A stretch of DNA of 64,000 nucleotides, from assembly GCF_900100765.1 (NCBI RefSeq), contig NZ_FNFO01000003.1, positions 372,001-436,000 on the forward strand, given 5' to 3'. Below are positions 1-8,516 of this stretch, one piece after another. The number at the start of each line of letters is the position of its first letter. The stretch's first letter is position 1. The notes below the pieces were generated by a model. The model saw only the letters and a list, made by a program, of their open reading frames with translations. It made no database searches and was not told the DNA's origin. The position numbers and the translations under genes are program-made. This DNA comes from Catalinimonas alkaloidigena. GTDB lineage: Bacteria > Bacteroidota > Bacteroidia > Cytophagales > Flexibacteraceae.

Positions 1-780
1 CGTCAGCATCAGCTGAGAAAGGCCTACCAAGCTGTTGAAAGGCGCTTTCAGGTCGTGCCCAATAATGGAAAAGAACTTGTCCTTGTTGTCGTTACGCTCG
101 CGCAACTCTTTTTCCAGACGCGTTCGCCGGCGCATTTCGGCCACAACGTGCAGAATGGCATACAGCGAAAGCCCGATGATCAAAATCCCACCCAGAATGG
201 ACCCTTGCTTGAACAGGGTCACCATCGAATCCGATTTACTCTCTTGCTGACTCAGCAGCGCCATCTCGGCTTCCTGCATCCGTTTGATGTGGTAATGCAG
301 GCGTTGGGTGTAGTAGCGCCCCTTCGAAATGGTTAGATAGATCTGTGCTTCGGTGCGTCCTGCCTCCTGACGAGTGGCAATGGTTTTTTTGAGCATCGCC
401 ATGCGCATGGTCACCAGATTTTTCAGGCTATCGGCAGCGCGTTGCTGCTTGGGGGTATCGATGGTTTCTTCGAAGCGCTTCAGGTCGCGGTTGATGTACT
501 CGATGTACATGTCCAGTCCCTGATAACTGCTATCGCCGGTGATGATGTAGTACTGTAATTCCGACTCGGCTTTGGAAATATTATAGGATACCGATTCCAA
601 CGCGGTTTGGGCGGCGTTGCGACGTTTGGTCCAGGCAAAGTGCTGGTTTTGATAGTTCGTTAAGTACAACGCCGAGAAAGCGCCCAGCGTGACCAGTAGA
701 ACGATCAACGAAAATATGATGATGATCTGGCGATTCAGGGTAGAACGCAGCCAGACCGGTGTATTTTTCCACATACTCAT
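1..780 (-). CDS. sensor histidine kinase, partial (cut by left edge)
   Basis: The frame stays open for 260 codons from an ATG at 780 (a second ATG lies at 774) down to base 1, so the C-terminal half is outside the window. The first 40 residues hold a membrane segment (about 18-40), followed by an extracytoplasmic helical region to about 190 of the kind seen in CHASE3 or four-helix sensor domains. A second membrane segment lies at about 192-213, then a charged linker. The phospho-acceptor box of a HisKA domain (FFSIIGHDLKAPFNSL) follows, with the histidine at residue 242. The ATPase domain is not visible. By family this is a membrane sensor that autophosphorylates and passes phosphate to a response regulator or fused receiver. 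The signal is unknown, and no partner regulator lies on the visible side. Confidence 0.85.
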   Translation of the reverse strand, partial: MSMWKNTPVWLRSTLNRQIIIIFSLIVLLVTLGAFSALYLTNYQNQHFAWTKRRNAAQTALESVSYNISKAESELQYYIITGDSSYQGLDMYIEYINRDLKRFEETIDTPKQQRAADSLKNLVTMRMAMLKKTIATRQEAGRTEAQIYLTISKGRYYTQRLHYHIKRMQEAEMALLSQQESKSDSMVTLFKQGSILGGILIIGLSLYAILHVVAEMRRRTRLEKELRERNDNKDKFFSIIGHDLKAPFNSLVGLSQLMLT

Positions 781-1283
781 CGTAGTTGAAAGCGCATGTG
801 CGTACCTGCCTACTTTTGATTAGATAGCCAGATCCTTTCGGGAGCAATAACTCAAATGTACTCTTTCAATGGCCATTGCACTTGATTTAGTACAACTCCT
901 CGAAATAGGGCAACGCCGTGTGTGTAATATTATAGAAGAGGTTTATGCGATATCGTTTATTCTCTGTGAAGACATATGAAAAAACGCACATGCTTTAAGA
1001 GGCCAACGCCCCCACTAGCTTGCCTTTATAGTGCTATTTTTCTTCTTATTGGATAAGATCAGGGCCATTTTTATTACATGTATGGATTTGCGCCATTTTG
1101 TACTACTTCTTGAAGGCGTCTGCAGCAAGGCCTCGGCGCGATTTATTCCTAGGGTTTATGAGAAAAGTCCAGGACACCACGCCACTTCTTCCTTTCCTTG
1201 CAGATCCTACACGTACGAGTATGAGTTCTGTCCATCTTTCGTGCGTCTCCCTAGTTCGACGATTCCGCTAATTTTCCGGCCGC
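781..1283. other. intergenic region between divergent kinase and MFS genes
   Basis: About 500 bases with no convincing gene. An open frame runs from 1031 into the MFS gene, but its translation has no domain-like pattern and it overlaps the real start. Two sequences match the Bacteroidota -7 consensus TAnnTTTG: TACTTTTG at 811-818 on the plus strand and its counterpart at 853-860 on the minus strand. Neither has a -33 TTG at the usual 19-base spacing, so no promoter is called. The region presumably holds the promoters of both flanking genes. Confidence 0.4.
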
Positions 1284-2495
1284 ATGTCGTACCGTTCCCT
1301 TCTCATTGCTACCCCACGCTACGTCGGGTATGGCTTTCTGCACTACTTTTTTTCCAGCCTGGGACAAACGTTCCTGATCAGCCTCTACGTTCCTTCTTTC
1401 AATCAGGCCTTTCACCTGAATAATGCCGATTTCAGCTGGTTGTATGCCGTGGCGACGCTCGCCAGCGCGTTTACGCTCCCTACGCTCGGCAGTGGTGTCG
1501 ACCGTTACCGCCTTCGGTACGTCAGCCTGGCCAATGCCCTCGTTATGATGGCCTTCTGCCTGCTCCTGTCGTTTGCCACCAATACCCTGATGCTGGGGGT
1601 CAGCCTGTTCGGCCTGCGCCTCACCGGACAGGGAATGATGGTACTGATCGGCTCTACGGCGGTGGCGCGTTACTTCGAAAAAGATCGGGGCAGAGCGCTT
1701 GCCCTCGCCGCCGTCGGCATCTCGGCCGGAGAGGCGCTGTTGCCCGTTTCGTTGGCCACGCTGCTGGAAGTGGTCGCATGGCAGTCGTCTTGGCAGTTTC
1801 TGGCCCTGGCCACGCTTGTGGTGTTTGTTCCGGCGGTTCTGGGCCTAGTAGGGGCGCGCCACCCGTTTCAAACGGCCGCCCTTCCTCCAGGCACTCCTGA
1901 TGCGCCGGCCCAGGGAATGAGTCGCCGGCAGGTGCTCGGTGACCTGAATTTCTATCTTCTGCTGCCGGCTTTTGTCTTTGTCCCGTTCTTCATCACGGGT
2001 CTGTTCATTCACCAGAACTTGATTGCCGACGCAAAGATGTGGAGCATGGAACAGATGGCAACGGGCTTCGTGGCATTCGGAGTGGTGCGCATCGCGACCT
2101 ATTTCGTGGCAGGGCCGCTCATCGACCGTTTTTCGGCCCGCCGCCTGTTTGTATTCCATCTGGTGCCGATGGCGCTGGGGCTTCTCGTGCTAGGTGGGGT
2201 GGATCAGGCCTGGGGGATTGGGTTGTACCTGAGTCTGGCAGGAATTTCTGCTTCGGTTGCCTCTCTGACGGGCGTGGCCATGTGGGCGGAACTCTACGGC
2301 ACCCGGCACTTCGGCGCGATCAAAAGCTTGGTCACGACGCTGACCGTACTCGCTTCGGCACTGGGCCCGATCGTACTCAGCGAACTGCTGGCGCAAGGCT
2401 TGTCAGTAGCGCTTCCGGTTTCGGTAGGACTTGCGGTAGTCGTAACTGGATTGGGATGGTGGGGCATACGACGACACAACCTGTCTGCTGCCTAG
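1284..2495 (+). CDS. MFS transporter
   Basis: A 403-residue, very hydrophobic protein with about twelve predicted membrane helices in two halves separated by a hydrophilic loop near residues 190-215. This is the usual size and layout of the major facilitator superfamily. The loop between helices 2 and 3 carries a weak form of the family signature (GSGVDRYRLRYV), and a matching one appears in the second half (GPLIDRFSARRLF). It should act in the inner membrane as a secondary transporter, but the substrate cannot be read from the sequence. The ATG at 1284 is the first one compatible with helix 1. The gene is monocistronic and meets the cysteine desulfurase gene tail to tail with only 13 bases between them. 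Confidence 0.85.
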   Translation: MSYRSLLIATPRYVGYGFLHYFFSSLGQTFLISLYVPSFNQAFHLNNADFSWLYAVATLASAFTLPTLGSGVDRYRLRYVSLANALVMMAFCLLLSFATNTLMLGVSLFGLRLTGQGMMVLIGSTAVARYFEKDRGRALALAAVGISAGEALLPVSLATLLEVVAWQSSWQFLALATLVVFVPAVLGLVGARHPFQTAALPPGTPDAPAQGMSRRQVLGDLNFYLLLPAFVFVPFFITGLFIHQNLIADAKMWSMEQMATGFVAFGVVRIATYFVAGPLIDRFSARRLFVFHLVPMALGLLVLGGVDQAWGIGLYLSLAGISASVASLTGVAMWAELYGTRHFGAIKSLVTTLTVLASALGPIVLSELLAQGLSVALPVSVGLAVVVTGLGWWGIRRHNLSAA

Positions 2496-2508
2496 CCCGC
2501 GCAACGCT

Positions 2509-3660
2509 CTACAACTGCATGGCATCGGACGACTCGCGCATGCGGACCAGCGTATCGATCACAAAATCAACTTCTTCGGCCGTATTGTATTTGCTGAACG
2601 AGAACCGCACCGTATGGCGCTCTTCGTTGTAACGCAATGCCTGCAACACGTGCGAGCCCACATTGGAGCCACTCGAACACGCGCTTCCGCCCGACGCGGC
2701 AATCTGATTGATGTCGAGGTTGAACAAAAACATGTCGCCCATCTGGTCGGGCGGCAGGCTAACGTTCAGTACGGTATACAGGCTGCGCTCCAGGTTGGCG
2801 CAATCGCCCACAAATTGTGCGCCGTCGAGTTTTTCGCGCAAACCGGTCATCAGACGTTGCTTCAAAGCGGTGATGTGCCGTCGATCTTCTTCCAGGCGTG
2901 TACACGCGAGCTCCAATGCGGTAGCCAGCCCTACAATGCCAGCAACATTTTCGGTACCGCCCCGCATGTTGCGTTCCTGCGCACCGCCAAACAACAAAGG
3001 GCTGATTTTCCGGTCGCTATTCACATACAAAAAGCCTACGCCTTTGGGCCCATGAAATTTATGTGCCGACCCTACGATGAAATCGACGGGAGTCGCCTGC
3101 AAATTGTGCTGGAAATGCCCTACGGTCTGCACCGTATCGCTATGGTACACCGCATCGTACTGGCGACACAAGGTGCCCACTGCCTGCAAATCCGTCAAAT
3201 TCCCGATCTCGTTGTTGCCCTGCATCAGCGAAACCAGCGCGTGCGGGTGTTGCTTCAGTAGCGCTTCAAGATGCGAAAGGTCTATGTGGCCCTGGGCATC
3301 CAATTCCACAAAATGCAATGCTACCGAGCCATGACTGGCCAGATGCTGCACCGTATGCAACACCGCATGGTGCTCAAGGGGACTGGTGATGATGTGTTGA
3401 ATGCCTAACGCGTGCACGCTGCCACGAAGCGCCGTGTTGTCAGCTTCGGTGCCACAGGACGTAAAGAAAATTTCGGACGGGCGGGCATGGAGCAGATCGG
3501 CTACCTTTCGCCGCGCTTTTTCGACCGCAGCGCGTACCTCGCGCCCGAACGAATGGATGGACGACGGATTGCCGAAGTGCTGCTGCCAATACGGCAACAT
3601 CGCTTCCAAGACAACCGGGTCGAGCGGTGTCGTGGCGGCATTGTCGAGGTAAACCCGCAT
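2509..3660 (-). CDS. cysteine desulfurase (NifS/IscS family)
   Basis: A 383-residue class V aminotransferase-fold enzyme that removes sulfur from L-cysteine, leaving alanine, and supplies persulfide for Fe-S clusters and tRNA thiolation. It begins with the typical YLDNAATTPLD. The PLP lysine is K201 in SAHKFHGPKG, the PLP-contacting HSDTVQ lies at 173-178, and the cofactor-stacking histidine region EHHAV at 96-100. The sulfur-accepting cysteine is C328 in ASGGSACSSGS, which sits in a short loop as in NifS-like group I enzymes. Five bases separate it from the upstream glmM-type gene, so the two are probably cotranscribed. No IscU, IscA or regulator lies nearby, so whether it serves as the general IscS or a specialised desulfurase is open. 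Confidence 0.93.
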   Translation of the reverse strand: MRVYLDNAATTPLDPVVLEAMLPYWQQHFGNPSSIHSFGREVRAAVEKARRKVADLLHARPSEIFFTSCGTEADNTALRGSVHALGIQHIITSPLEHHAVLHTVQHLASHGSVALHFVELDAQGHIDLSHLEALLKQHPHALVSLMQGNNEIGNLTDLQAVGTLCRQYDAVYHSDTVQTVGHFQHNLQATPVDFIVGSAHKFHGPKGVGFLYVNSDRKISPLLFGGAQERNMRGGTENVAGIVGLATALELACTRLEEDRRHITALKQRLMTGLREKLDGAQFVGDCANLERSLYTVLNVSLPPDQMGDMFLFNLDINQIAASGGSACSSGSNVGSHVLQALRYNEERHTVRFSFSKYNTAEEVDFVIDTLVRMRESSDAMQL

Positions 3661-3665
3661 AAGGG

Positions 3666-5060
3666 TTAAGCTTTCTGCGTGATGATTTCTTTGATGTCGG
3701 AAATGAGTTTCCGCGCCAGGTTATCGGCGGTAACCATCGATTCCGCTTCTGTGTAAATCCGGATGATCGGCTCAGTATTCGAACGGCGCAAGTGCACCCA
3801 CTGGCTGTCGAACTCGATTTTTACACCGTCGATGGTGTTGATCGGCTGCTTCTGGTACTTCTGGGTAATGGCGTCCAGCACACTTCCCACGTCGATGCTC
3901 GGCGTTAGCTCGATCTTGTTCTTCGACATGAAGTAGTTGGGATACGAGCCGCGCAACATGGTAGCGGGCTTGCCAAATTTGGCCAGATGGGTCAGGAACA
4001 GGGCAATGCCCACCAGCGCATCGCGACCGTAGTGCAATTCGGGGTAGATCACCCCACCGTTGCCTTCGCCCCCGATTACGGCGCCTTTTTCCTTCATCAG
4101 CTCGACCACGTTCACTTCGCCTACCGCCGAAGCAAAATACTGCCCGCCGTGTTTTTCCGTTACGTCGCGCAACGCTTGTGTAGACGAAAGGTTCGAAACG
4201 GTGTTGCCTCCCGGATGATGCTTCAGAACGTAGTCGGCCACTGCGACCAACGTATACTCTTCGCCGAATACCGTGCCGTCTTCCGTCAGCAGTACCAGAC
4301 GGTCTACGTCGGGATCGACCACGATGCCCAGGTCAAATTTGCCCTTCTCGATTTTACTGGAGATGAACGTCAGGTTTTCGGGCAGAGGCTCCGGATTGTG
4401 CGGAAACTGACCGTCGGGTTCGCAGTAGAATTTTTCTACCCGCTTTACACCGAGTGCCTCCAGCAGCATGGGAACCGCCAGTCCGCCGGTCGAATTCACA
4501 CAGTCGATGGCAATGGCGAAATTGCGCTTTTCAATGGCCTTTTTATCCACCAGAGGCAGGGCCAGAATCTTCTCGATGTGCTTCTGTAAATAGCCTCCTT
4601 TGGCCTCGTACGAGCCCAGTTTCTTTGACTCGACGAATTCCACGTCGTCGGCTTCGGCAATGTCCAGCACCTGCGCACCGTCGGCGGCGGACAGAAACTC
4701 ACCACGCTCGTTCAACAGTTTCAGGGCATTCCATTGCGCCGGATTGTGACTGGCCGTGATGATGATTCCACCAGCGGCTTCCTCATCCGTAACCGCGATC
4801 TCAACGGTTGGCGTAGTCGACAGCCCCAGGTCAATCACGTGCAAACCCAGCCCCTGCAACGTGGCAGTTACCAGATGCGACACCATTTCGCCCGACACGC
4901 GCGCGTCCCGCCCCACCACGACGTGGCGCTTCTCGGAGCGCGACAACAGCCAGCTCCCGTAGGCAGCGGCATACTTCACGATATCGGGAGGTGTAAGGCC
5001 TTCTCCACTCTTACCCCCAATGGTTCCTCTAATACCAGAAATAGACTTGATTAGCGACAC
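3666..5060 (-). CDS. glmM: phosphoglucosamine mutase-like phosphohexomutase
   Basis: A 464-residue alpha-D-phosphohexomutase, the expected length. The phosphoserine loop TASHNP puts the catalytic serine at S104. The Mg-binding loop DPDVDR is at 249-254, and the phosphate-binding loop RRSNTEPIIRIYTE lies near the C-terminus. The sugar-recognition loop reads GGEGNGG (about 330-336) rather than the GEQSGH of classical bacterial GlmM. This variant is common in Bacteroidota and archaea-like phosphoglucosamine mutases, so conversion of glucosamine-6-P to glucosamine-1-P for peptidoglycan is likely, though phosphomannomutase activity cannot be excluded. A TAGTTTTG box lies upstream on the minus strand (5081-5088) without a clear -33 partner. 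Confidence 0.85.
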   Translation of the reverse strand: MSLIKSISGIRGTIGGKSGEGLTPPDIVKYAAAYGSWLLSRSEKRHVVVGRDARVSGEMVSHLVTATLQGLGLHVIDLGLSTTPTVEIAVTDEEAAGGIIITASHNPAQWNALKLLNERGEFLSAADGAQVLDIAEADDVEFVESKKLGSYEAKGGYLQKHIEKILALPLVDKKAIEKRNFAIAIDCVNSTGGLAVPMLLEALGVKRVEKFYCEPDGQFPHNPEPLPENLTFISSKIEKGKFDLGIVVDPDVDRLVLLTEDGTVFGEEYTLVAVADYVLKHHPGGNTVSNLSSTQALRDVTEKHGGQYFASAVGEVNVVELMKEKGAVIGGEGNGGVIYPELHYGRDALVGIALFLTHLAKFGKPATMLRGSYPNYFMSKNKIELTPSIDVGSVLDAITQKYQKQPINTIDGVKIEFDSQWVHLRRSNTEPIIRIYTEAESMVTADNLARKLISDIKEIITQKA

Positions 5061-5148
5061 TATTTAGCAATTTGAGCACACAAAACTAGTAAACAAAGGT
5101 GGATTTTCCCTTGGTGGACGTGTGGGAGAAAGCACGCCGGTCGGCCGC

Positions 5149-5364
5149 TCAGGATTCGATCGGTGCGGCGGCAGTCTTCTGCTGCGCCGACTCACACGTT
5201 CCGTACTCTTTGCCGCAACCACACTTTACTCCCTGCTCACGCAAGAAAGGACTTTGGGTAGCACACGTACCCCGAAATTCGCCTTTTTTCAAAAAGATGA
5301 GGCGGACGGACATGAAGATGAAGAACAACGAGATGAATCCGACCGCTAACAGAAAAGTCGCCAT
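5149..5364 (-). CDS. small cysteine-rich membrane protein, NqrM-like
   Basis: A 71-residue protein with one N-terminal membrane helix (about 2-24) and a short soluble tail carrying four cysteines (C34, C48, C50, C57) in a GTCA / KCGC / GTC arrangement. That layout matches the NqrM family (DUF539), small membrane proteins needed to insert the unusual iron centre of the Na+-pumping NADH:quinone reductase. Bacteroidota also carry near relatives annotated only as membrane or secreted protein. No nqr genes lie in the window, although an apbE flavin-transferase gene, whose product also matures NQR, is present at 18.1 kb. The assignment rests on length, topology and cysteine spacing, so the function is inferred. 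Confidence 0.6.
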   Translation of the reverse strand: MATFLLAVGFISLFFIFMSVRLIFLKKGEFRGTCATQSPFLREQGVKCGCGKEYGTCESAQQKTAAAPIES

Positions 5365-5458
5365 GACATTACTAATTTAACTTCAACAAAATTACGACGA
5401 AGGCCTGTTTACAACCTTGCCCCTGAGCCGAAAGTTTCGCGTAGAAACGATAATTCAC

Positions 5459-6172
5459 TTACATCGCCAAATTCTTCTTGGCCATCAGATCAATGCTCAG
5501 GTGCACCTCCGGGTGGATCATCCGGTCGCCAAACGACTGGTCGGCGCGGTACACCAATCCCCAGTGGGTGCGGTCGATGTTGAACTTGGCCTGCGCCGAC
5601 ACCTGATTGGCGTCGATGCTAATGCGGGCCGGGAAGGTGATGCTCTTGGTGGAGTCTTTCAACGTCAGGTTTCCGGTCACCAGATGGGTGGGATTTTCGA
5701 GCTTAAACTCACTGTCGCTGGCCGTGCTGGCCTCGGCCGTGCCCCCTGCCTCGTACGGCTTTACGCTCGAAAGTTCGAAACGGGCCTCCGGGAATTTTTC
5801 ACTCTCAAAAAAGTCGCCGCTTTTCAGATGGGTCGTCAGTTTTACCCGGTCTTCGTTGCCCATGCCCTCGTCGACGACGGCCAGCGAGTTGATGTCCATG
5901 ACGAAACTTCCGGCTTCCAGTTGTCCGTTTTCTACTTGCAGCGTGCCCTCAATAATGTCGAAGGTTCCCTGGTGGCGGCCGGTTACTTTGGTGCCGACCC
6001 ACATAATCTGGCTGGCCGAGGTATCGACCGTGTAACTTGTACCGGCGTTCGAAACGGCCACCGCCTGCTCTTCGCCTACCTGCGCTTCTTCGCTTTTAGG
6101 TGCTTCGGAGCAACTTGTGGCATAGAGAACAACGCTTGAGAATAAGACGACGTACTTTAGGTTTTTGTGCAT
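5459..6172 (-). CDS. YceI-family lipoprotein
   Basis: A 237-residue protein read from the ATG at 6172. The frame stays open further upstream, but this start alone gives a clean lipoprotein signal peptide ending in the lipobox ATSC (Cys about residue 21). A short acidic linker follows, then a YceI-like domain: the opening YTVDTSASQIMWVGTKVTG, central repeats of beta strands, and the closing HWGLVYRADQSFGDRMIHPEV. YceI proteins form a lipocalin-like barrel that binds polyisoprenoid or other long lipids in the periplasm. Here it would be anchored to a membrane by its N-terminal lipid. The gene has no close partner on its strand. Confidence 0.85.
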   Translation of the reverse strand: MHKNLKYVVLFSSVVLYATSCSEAPKSEEAQVGEEQAVAVSNAGTSYTVDTSASQIMWVGTKVTGRHQGTFDIIEGTLQVENGQLEAGSFVMDINSLAVVDEGMGNEDRVKLTTHLKSGDFFESEKFPEARFELSSVKPYEAGGTAEASTASDSEFKLENPTHLVTGNLTLKDSTKSITFPARISIDANQVSAQAKFNIDRTHWGLVYRADQSFGDRMIHPEVHLSIDLMAKKNLAM

Positions 6173-6364
6173 CCTGGTATAAAGCTTGATGAAACATCGG
6201 GCGATGGCCAAGCCCCGCCGAAACTCGAAAACTAGACTAATTTTATGCACTAAGGTACATGATAATAAGGAGTTTACGCCACAAAGCCGGGAGGTAACGC
6301 GCAACGCCCCCCTGTTTCTTACAATAACTCTTGTCCCGTCGGTAACGTTTTGCTACCAATCCTT

Positions 6365-7201
6365 ATGAAAAAAATCCTCGTCCCCACCGATTTTTCGGAA
6401 ACCGCCACCGGCGCCCTGCACGCAGCGCAAGAGATCGCCCGGCAAAGCGGAGGCACCCTCCATTTGCTACACGTCATCACGCCGGTCATCATGCCCACGG
6501 CAACCCTTGATACGACCATGGGCTATAATTACAGTGATCCGGCCGTAGAACAGGTGATGACCCGCCAACTGATCGAACAAGCTGAAACTCAACTGCAGGA
6601 ACTGGCTGCGGCTTCGCCAGTACCCGTGCAGACCGAAGTGCGCCTCGATCAGGTAACGGCCGGCATTCTGGAAACGGCCGAACAAACCGGCGCGGAACTT
6701 ATCGTCATCGGGAGCCAGGGTGAAGGCGGTACGCTGTTTGGCTCTACGCACGAGCGTGTGGTGCGGCACAGTACCTGTCCGGTACTGAGCATTCGCGAAG
6801 CCAAGGGCCGATTTTCGCCACAACACATTGTGCTAGCGACCGATACGGAAGAACATACCCCCGATATTGCCCCCGCAGTACGGCAGTTGCAACAGCTCTT
6901 CGGGGCTCGATTGCACGTGGTGACGGTGCGCACCGCGTCGGAAGCCGAAGAGCACACGTTACAGGAACGTCTGCGCACCTACGCGGAGCGGCATCACTTA
7001 CAGGACGCTGCGTTACACGTCGTCACCGACGAAGACGTAGAGGAAGGCATCCTGCATTTTATCGACCGACAGCGGGCCGATCTGGTCGCCATGACCACCC
7101 ACGGCAGGAGTGCGCTTGTGCAGCTATTTTCTGGTAGTATTGCCGAGAACGTGATTCACCAGGGGCACCGCCCGGTACTCACACTTCACATCGAAGCTTA
7201 G
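6365..7201 (+). CDS. tandem universal stress protein (UspA family)
   Basis: A 278-residue protein made of two Usp domains. The ATG at 6365 begins MKKILVPTDFSETA, a standard Usp start, and is preferred over an in-frame start five codons upstream. Domain 1 ends in the ATP-binding pattern GSQGEGG...GSTHERVVRHSTCPVL. Domain 2, from about residue 148, ends in THGRSALVQLFSGSIAENVI. Two-domain Usp proteins are common in Bacteroidota and bind ATP in the cytoplasm under stress or growth arrest; no biochemical activity can be assigned. It lies five bases upstream of a lipid-kinase gene and probably heads a three-gene operon that includes the SUI1-like factor. Confidence 0.9.
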   Translation: MKKILVPTDFSETATGALHAAQEIARQSGGTLHLLHVITPVIMPTATLDTTMGYNYSDPAVEQVMTRQLIEQAETQLQELAAASPVPVQTEVRLDQVTAGILETAEQTGAELIVIGSQGEGGTLFGSTHERVVRHSTCPVLSIREAKGRFSPQHIVLATDTEEHTPDIAPAVRQLQQLFGARLHVVTVRTASEAEEHTLQERLRTYAERHHLQDAALHVVTDEDVEEGILHFIDRQRADLVAMTTHGRSALVQLFSGSIAENVIHQGHRPVLTLHIEA

Positions 7202-7206
7202 CATCC

Positions 7207-8097
7207 ATGCAGGGAAACGACCGTCGGCGGGTCTGGTTTGTGGTCAACCCACTGGCCGGAAAACGTACGAACATCGACCTGGCGCAACTGATCCGGGACC
7301 ACGCCAGCCCCACGCACCTCGCGTACGAGATTCACTTTAGTCAGTACGCCGGCCACTCTTCGCTTCTGGCGCAGGAAGCGCTTGCCGCGGGCGTTGAGGC
7401 GGTGATCGCCGTCGGGGGCGATGGTACCATCAACGAAGTGGCATCCCAGCTGGTGGGTTCGTCCGTGGCGCTGGGCATTGTGCCGTTCGGCTCCGGCAAT
7501 GGGCTGGCCCGCCATTTGCACATCCCGCTCGAACCGGTTCGCGCCCTGCAAAACCTCGCCGTTTACAGCCCCTATACTATCGATACCGCTACGCTGAACG
7601 GCCGGCCCTTTTTCTGCACGGCAGGTGTCGGGTTCGATGCGCACGTCGGCGCCCTGTTTGCCCGGAGCGTGCGGCGCGGCTTTCGCAGCTACGTCACGAC
7701 CACGCTGCAAGAGTATTTCAAGTATGAGTCGCACCGCTACCGTCTTTGCTGGGACGACCAATCGCTGGCGCTTGAAGCGTTTACCATCACGTTCGCCAAT
7801 GCCGGACAATACGGCAACAACGCGTGGATTGCCCCCAAGGCCGACATCGCCGACGGGGTGCTGGACCTGTGTGTGCTTCGCCCTTTTCCACATTACGTTA
7901 TGCCGGTGCTGGGCACGCAATTGTTTCGCCGCACCCTCGATCAATCGCCGTACCTGGACATCCATCCTGTCAAAAAAGTAGTGTTAGAATGCGATACGTC
8001 GGTCCCCACGCCGCTGCACATCGACGGGGAGCCGCTGGCGCTGGAAGGTCCGTTTACGATTGCCATTCGGCCGGGGAGCCTGCGGGTGCTGTGCTGA
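7207..8097 (+). CDS. diacylglycerol kinase-type lipid kinase (YegS/BmrU/LCB5 family)
   Basis: A 296-residue protein with the signatures of the DAGK catalytic domain. It has an N-terminal NPLAGKR, the nucleotide-binding GGDGTINEV at residues 70-78, and GSGNGLAR at 95-102. It also carries the C-terminal LHIDGEP strand typical of the second beta domain. Family members phosphorylate diacylglycerol, sphingoid bases or related lipids at the inner face of the membrane using ATP. In a Bacteroidota host sphingoid or sulfonolipid bases are plausible substrates, but the sequence does not decide. It starts five bases after the universal stress protein gene. Confidence 0.88.
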   Translation: MQGNDRRRVWFVVNPLAGKRTNIDLAQLIRDHASPTHLAYEIHFSQYAGHSSLLAQEALAAGVEAVIAVGGDGTINEVASQLVGSSVALGIVPFGSGNGLARHLHIPLEPVRALQNLAVYSPYTIDTATLNGRPFFCTAGVGFDAHVGALFARSVRRGFRSYVTTTLQEYFKYESHRYRLCWDDQSLALEAFTITFANAGQYGNNAWIAPKADIADGVLDLCVLRPFPHYVMPVLGTQLFRRTLDQSPYLDIHPVKKVVLECDTSVPTPLHIDGEPLALEGPFTIAIRPGSLRVLC

Positions 8098-8155
8098 ACC
8101 GACGGCCGGGAAATCTGTACCTTACGGTCGATTTTTCACTTGACCTTTTACTGCC

Positions 8156-8509
8156 GTGGCAAAAAAGAAGAATGACTGGAAAGGCCGAAGTGGCGTGGTG
8201 TATTCCACCAGCGACTCGTTTAATTATGATTACGAAGGCGCTTCGCAGGAAGAGACGCTCCCGCCGCAGCAACAGCAGCTCCGCGTTTCGCTCGACCGCA
8301 AACAGCGGGGTGGCAAACAGGTTACGCTGGTCACGGGCTTTGTCGGCACGGACGACGACCTGAAAGAATTAGGCAAGATGCTGAAGACCAAATGTGGCGT
8401 GGGCGGGGCGGCCAAAGACGGCGAAATCGTCGTGCAGGGCGACCACCGCGACAAAGTATTGCAGTTGCTGCTGGACCAGGGGTACAAAGCCAAAAAATCG
8501 GGCGGCTGA
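8156..8509 (+). CDS. SUI1/eIF1-like translation factor (YciH family)
   Basis: A 117-residue protein with a GTG start at 8156. The C-terminal two thirds is a SUI1 domain: RKQRGGKQVTLVTGFVG, then LGKMLKTKCGVGGAAKDGEIVVQGDHRDKV as the conserved C-terminal core. The N-terminal tail of about 35 residues is basic and probably disordered. Bacterial YciH/SUI1 proteins bind near the 30S P site and influence start-codon selection or stress-time translation, and are not essential. It is third in a run with the Usp and lipid-kinase genes, 58 bases behind the latter. Confidence 0.9.
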   Translation: MAKKKNDWKGRSGVVYSTSDSFNYDYEGASQEETLPPQQQQLRVSLDRKQRGGKQVTLVTGFVGTDDDLKELGKMLKTKCGVGGAAKDGEIVVQGDHRDKVLQLLLDQGYKAKKSGG

Positions 8510-8516
8510 GTTACGC

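Noticed and set aside
1031-1423. 130-codon frame upstream of the MFS gene
   Set aside because: Overlaps the MFS start by 140 bases in another frame and reads as Cys/Phe/Ser-rich noise.
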